This document shows, piece after piece, positions 61,240 to 64,000 of a stretch of DNA of 64,000 bases; positions within the stretch are counted from its first letter, which is position 1, and every line of letters begins with the position of its first letter. Under the pieces are notes generated by a model that was not told the origin of the DNA, did no database searches, and worked only from the letters and a program-made list of their open reading frames with translations. Source of the stretch: Caulobacter vibrioides (GTDB lineage: Bacteria > Pseudomonadota > Alphaproteobacteria > Caulobacterales > Caulobacteraceae); the NCBI RefSeq assembly GCF_002858865.1, contig NZ_PJRR01000013.1, positions 1 to 64,000 on the forward strand, in the 5' to 3' direction. A program made the position numbers and the translations under genes.

Positions 61240-61442
61240 GCGACGCTCCTTCTCGAAACACCGTAAGGCTTTAAGCCCAAACCCGCCCGCTTGGCAGTCC
61301 AAAGTGCGTGCGCCGTCCGCCGCGCGCTCCGTTCGATCGCCCCCCGAATTGAGCCGTCCGTAGAACGCCGGACTTGCGCGGCCCCTTCCCGCTACGTCAT
61401 GCTGACGTCCAAGTCGGGAAAGCCTGACGCGGAGGAAACGCG

Positions 61443-62388
61443 ATGGCCGAACCAGGCCATGCCGAGAGGGTTCTGTCGGTGCTGCGCGACGGCGCGGCCA
61501 CGCCGCTGGCCGCCTCATGGCGTCGCAGCCTGACCCTGCATCAGCTGGACCCCGAAAACCGCAAGCCGCCTGAAACCCTGTCCGGCGCCGAGCTGAAGGC
61601 GGCGCAGGAGCAGATGGGCCCCCTGCTGGCCGCCGCCCAGGACAATCTCGACGCCCTGTTCCAAGGCCGTCGGCGACGGCGGTTGTTGCGTGTTGCTGAC
61701 CAACGCCGACGGCGTGCCGGTCGACCGGCGGGGCGTCTCGGCGGACGATCCGGTGTTCCGGCGCTGGGGCCTCTGGAACGGCGCGGTGTGGAGCGAGGCG
61801 CGCGAGGGCACGAACGGCATCGGCACCTGCCTCGCCGAGCAACGCGTGCTGACCATCCATCGCGACCAGCACTTCCACACGCGCAACATTGGCCTGTCCT
61901 GCACCGTGGCGCCGCTGTTCGATCCGAACGGCCGCATCGCCGGCGCGCTGGATGTATCCTCGTGTCGCCCCGGTCTGGACGGCCTGACGGGGCTGGTCGA
62001 ACGCGCGGTCACTGACGCCGCGCGGCGTATTGAGGCGCGCGCCTTCCGCGAGGCCTTCCCCGGCGCGCGCATTGTGCTGTTGCCCGACACCGCCGCCGAC
62101 CGCGCGTCGGTCCCGATGCTGGCGGTCGACGCCGACGACGTGGTGATCGGCGCCACCCGCGCCGCCCGCCTCGCCCTGAAGCTGACCGACGAGACCCTGA
62201 AACGCGGCCTGCCCTCGCCGGATCGTTCGGCCGATCTCGACGAGGCCGAACGCGCCGCCGTCCGCCGCGCCCTCACCCAGGCCGGCGGCAATGTCTCGGC
62301 CGCCGCCGGCTTGCTTGGCCTGTCTCGCGCCACCCTGAACCGCAAGCTCAAGCGGCTGGATCTGGCGCGCGGACGCGAATTCCACTGA
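61443..62388 (+). pseudogene. frameshifted GAF-Fis transcription regulator (AcoR-like)
   Basis: Frame 1 (from ATG 61443) reads the AcoR-type N-terminus (AASWRRSLTLHQLDPENRKPPETLSG ... LDALFQ), then loses sense. From about 61665 the next frame continues with VLLTNADGVPVDRRG, a GAF core and a C-terminal Fis helix-turn-helix (VRRALTQAGGNVSAAAGLLGLSRATLNRKLKRL) to 62388. Removing one A at 61663-61664 (CAAGG to CAGG) restores a 314-residue protein through LFQAVGDGGCCVLLTNADG. It lacks the AAA+ sigma54 domain of full AcoR. Either a real inactivating mutation or a sequencing error. By position it would control the aldehyde dehydrogenase gene downstream. Confidence 0.85.
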
Positions 62389-62391
62389 ACC

Positions 62392-62409
62392 TGTCTCAGT
62401 TCTGAGACA
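62392..62409. promoter_or_regulatory. perfect dyad operator upstream of aldehyde dehydrogenase
   Basis: TGTCTCAG-TT-CTGAGACA is a perfect 8-2-8 inverted repeat, immediately after the regulator gene and about 93 bp before the aldehyde dehydrogenase ATG. Size and symmetry fit a Fis-type helix-turn-helix dimer, so it is probably the binding site of the AcoR-like regulator. Confidence 0.7.
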
Positions 62410-62501
62410 CACGGCGCCGGCTCGATCGTCGAGGTGGCGCCACGCCGCGCTGTTCACGCCAAGCTCGCCTCCAAGACGCCTCGACGGCGCTGGAGGAAAC
62501 C

Positions 62502-64000
62502 ATGACCAAGCCCGAATTCATCGAGTCCCTGTCGCGCCCGCCGTTCAAGGCCCGCTACGACAACTTCATCGGCGGCCAGTGGGTCGCCCCGGCCGACGGC
62601 CGCTACTTCGACAACAGCTCGCCGATCCACGGCCGCAAGATCTGCGAGATCGCGCGTTCGCAGGCGATCGACATCGAGCGCGCGCTCGACGCCGCCCACG
62701 CCGCCAAGGCCGGCTGGGCCAGGACCAGCGCCGCCGACCGCTCGCGCATCCTGCTGCGCATCGCCGACCGCATGGAGGAGAACCTCGCGACCCTGGCCAC
62801 CGCCGAGACCTGGGACAACGGTAAACCGATCCGCGAGACCCTGGCCGCCGACATTCCCCTGGCCATCGACCACTTCCGCTACTTCGCCGGCTGCCTGCGC
62901 AGCCAGGAAGGCTCGATCTCCGAGATCGACCACGACACCATCGCCTATCACTTCCACGAGCCGTTGGGCGTGGTGGGTCAGATCATCCCATGGAATTTCC
63001 CGCTGCTGATGGCCTGCTGGAAGCTGGCCCCGGCCCTGGCCGCCGGCAACTGCGTGGTGCTGAAACCCGCCGAGCAGACCCCGGCCTCGATCATGGTCTG
63101 GGCCGAGATGATCGGCGACCTGCTGCCCGCCGGCGTGCTCAACATCGTCAACGGCTTCGGCCTCGAGGCCGGCAAACCGCTGGCCTCCAGCCCGCGCATC
63201 GCCAAGATCGCCTTCACCGGCGAGACCTCGACCGGTCGGCTGATCATGCAGTACGCCGCCCAGAACCTGATCCCCGTCACGCTGGAGCTGGGCGGCAAGT
63301 CCCCGAACATCTTCTTCGACGACGTGGCGCGCGAGGACGACGACTATCTCGACAAGGCCCTGGAGGGCTTCACCATGTTCGCCCTGAACCAGGGCGAGGT
63401 CTGCACCTGTCCCAGCCGCGCGCTGGTGCAGGAGTCGATCTATGAGAAGTTCATGGAGCGCGCCCTCAAGCGGGTGAACGCCGTGGTCCAGGGCAGCCCG
63501 CTCGATCCCGCCACCATGATCGGCGCCCAGGCGTCCGAAGAGCAGCTGAACAAGATCCTCGGCTACATGGACATCGGCCGCAACGAGGGCGCCAAGCTGC
63601 TGGCGGGCGGCCAGCGCAAGATCCTGCCGGGCCAGCTGGCCGACGGCTACTATGTCGAGCCGACGGTCTTCGAAGGTCACAACAAGATGCGGATCTTCCA
63701 GGAGGAGATCTTCGGTCCGGTCCTGGCGGTGACCACCTTCAAGACCGAGGAAGAAGCCCTGGAGATCGCCAACGACACCGCCTTCGGTCTGGGCGCGGGC
63801 GTCTGGAGCCGCGACGCCAACCGTTGCTACCGCTTCGGGCGCGGCATCGAGGCCGGCCGGGTCTGGACCAACTGCTACCATGCCTATCCGGCCCACGCGG
63901 CGTTTGGCGGCTACAAGCAGTCGGGCGTCGGGCGTGAGACCCACAAGATGATGCTGGACCACTATCAGCAGACCAAGAACATGCTGGTCAGCTACAGCCC
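62502..64000 (+). CDS. NAD-dependent aldehyde dehydrogenase (partial, runs off window)
   Basis: The first 499 residues of an aldehyde dehydrogenase of the AldB/ExaC type (usually about 506), so only the last few are missing. It begins [28 protein letters not shown] after GGAGGAAACC. It has the NAD-binding [25 protein letters not shown], the ELGGKSPNI catalytic Glu, the nucleophile Cys in [12 protein letters not shown], and EEIFGPV. It oxidises acetaldehyde and similar aldehydes to acids, as in ethanol or acetoin use. The AcoR-like regulator and dyad operator upstream support that role. Confidence 0.93.
   Translation, partial: MTKPEFIESLSRPPFKARYDNFIGGQWVAPADGRYFDNSSPIHGRKICEIARSQAIDIERALDAAHAAKAGWARTSAADRSRILLRIADRMEENLATLATAETWDNGKPIRETLAADIPLAIDHFRYFAGCLRSQEGSISEIDHDTIAYHFHEPLGVVGQIIPWNFPLLMACWKLAPALAAGNCVVLKPAEQTPASIMVWAEMIGDLLPAGVLNIVNGFGLEAGKPLASSPRIAKIAFTGETSTGRLIMQYAAQNLIPVTLELGGKSPNIFFDDVAREDDDYLDKALEGFTMFALNQGEVCTCPSRALVQESIYEKFMERALKRVNAVVQGSPLDPATMIGAQASEEQLNKILGYMDIGRNEGAKLLAGGQRKILPGQLADGYYVEPTVFEGHNKMRIFQEEIFGPVLAVTTFKTEEEALEIANDTAFGLGAGVWSRDANRCYRFGRGIEAGRVWTNCYHAYPAHAAFGGYKQSGVGRETHKMMLDHYQQTKNMLVSYS

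Noticed and set aside
62454-63962. 502-codon open frame on the minus strand
   Set aside because: It is antisense to the clearly recognisable aldehyde dehydrogenase, which has a good RBS and all motifs.

Overview
The window is high-GC alphaproteobacterial DNA and almost certainly comes from a Caulobacter chromosome close to C. crescentus/C. vibrioides. Supporting signs are the usg-trpFBA-accD-folC operon, an EcfG/SigT-type general stress promoter set (GGAAC-N16/17-CGTT), an sRNA matching Caulobacter GsrN, an adjacent AddAB nuclease pair, and palindromic intergenic repeats. Gene density is high and most genes lie in tightly packed operons. I saw no CRISPR array, prophage, insertion sequence or tRNA. 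The name of the organism is an inference from gene content, not from a search.

Layout. 1-560: promoter region of an rRNA operon that is transcribed leftward off the window, with five tandem sigma70-like promoters. 649-6307 (minus): sdhCDA-(unknown ORF)-sdhB, then a ferredoxin reductase and a 2Fe-2S ferredoxin. 6479-8194 (minus): zapE-nudK. 8276-18429 (plus): acyltransferase, tsaE, amgK, murU, addB, addA, trxA, combining tRNA modification, cell-wall sugar recycling and double-strand break repair. 18642-24155 (minus): usg-trpF-trpB-trpA-accD-folC and a 35-residue basic protein. 24321-26621 (minus): maeB. 26861-31517 (plus): dapB, then the envelope lipid-transport set ydbH-ynbE-ydbL.

31650-40108 is a stress-related neighbourhood. 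It holds four perfect and one degenerate SigT-type promoter. These drive a 62-residue membrane protein, the gsrN sRNA, a glycine-zipper lipoprotein, a DUF883/holin-X pair and probably a DUF4142 lipoprotein. They are interleaved with a lipid-kinase-like gene, a phosphoesterase, Fe superoxide dismutase, an HWE-family hybrid histidine kinase and a class III CoA-transferase.

40137-47372: a hotdog thioesterase, an ABC-2 permease/M1 aminopeptidase fusion with its ATPase, then a FAH-family hydrolase, a zeta-GST isomerase and a beta carbonic anhydrase. 47450-55620 (minus): exported carbonic anhydrase, alpha-2-macroglobulin and penicillin-binding protein 1C. 55693-57398: divergent Lrp-type regulator and alanine dehydrogenase. 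57495-59251 (minus): an aldo/keto reductase homologue without its catalytic Tyr and Lys, followed by a sugar cytidylyltransferase. 59346-61239: xdhC and a creatininase-family hydrolase. 61443-64000: an AcoR-like GAF-Fis regulator broken by a one-base insertion, a perfect dyad operator, and an aldehyde dehydrogenase that runs off the window.

Three copies of one ~110-120 bp palindromic repeat (39987, 49516, 60353) and one of a second type (14395) sit between genes. One supplies the apparent start codon of pbpC and another the Shine-Dalgarno of addA. The most notable anomaly is a lower-GC ORF of unknown function wedged between sdhA and sdhB.
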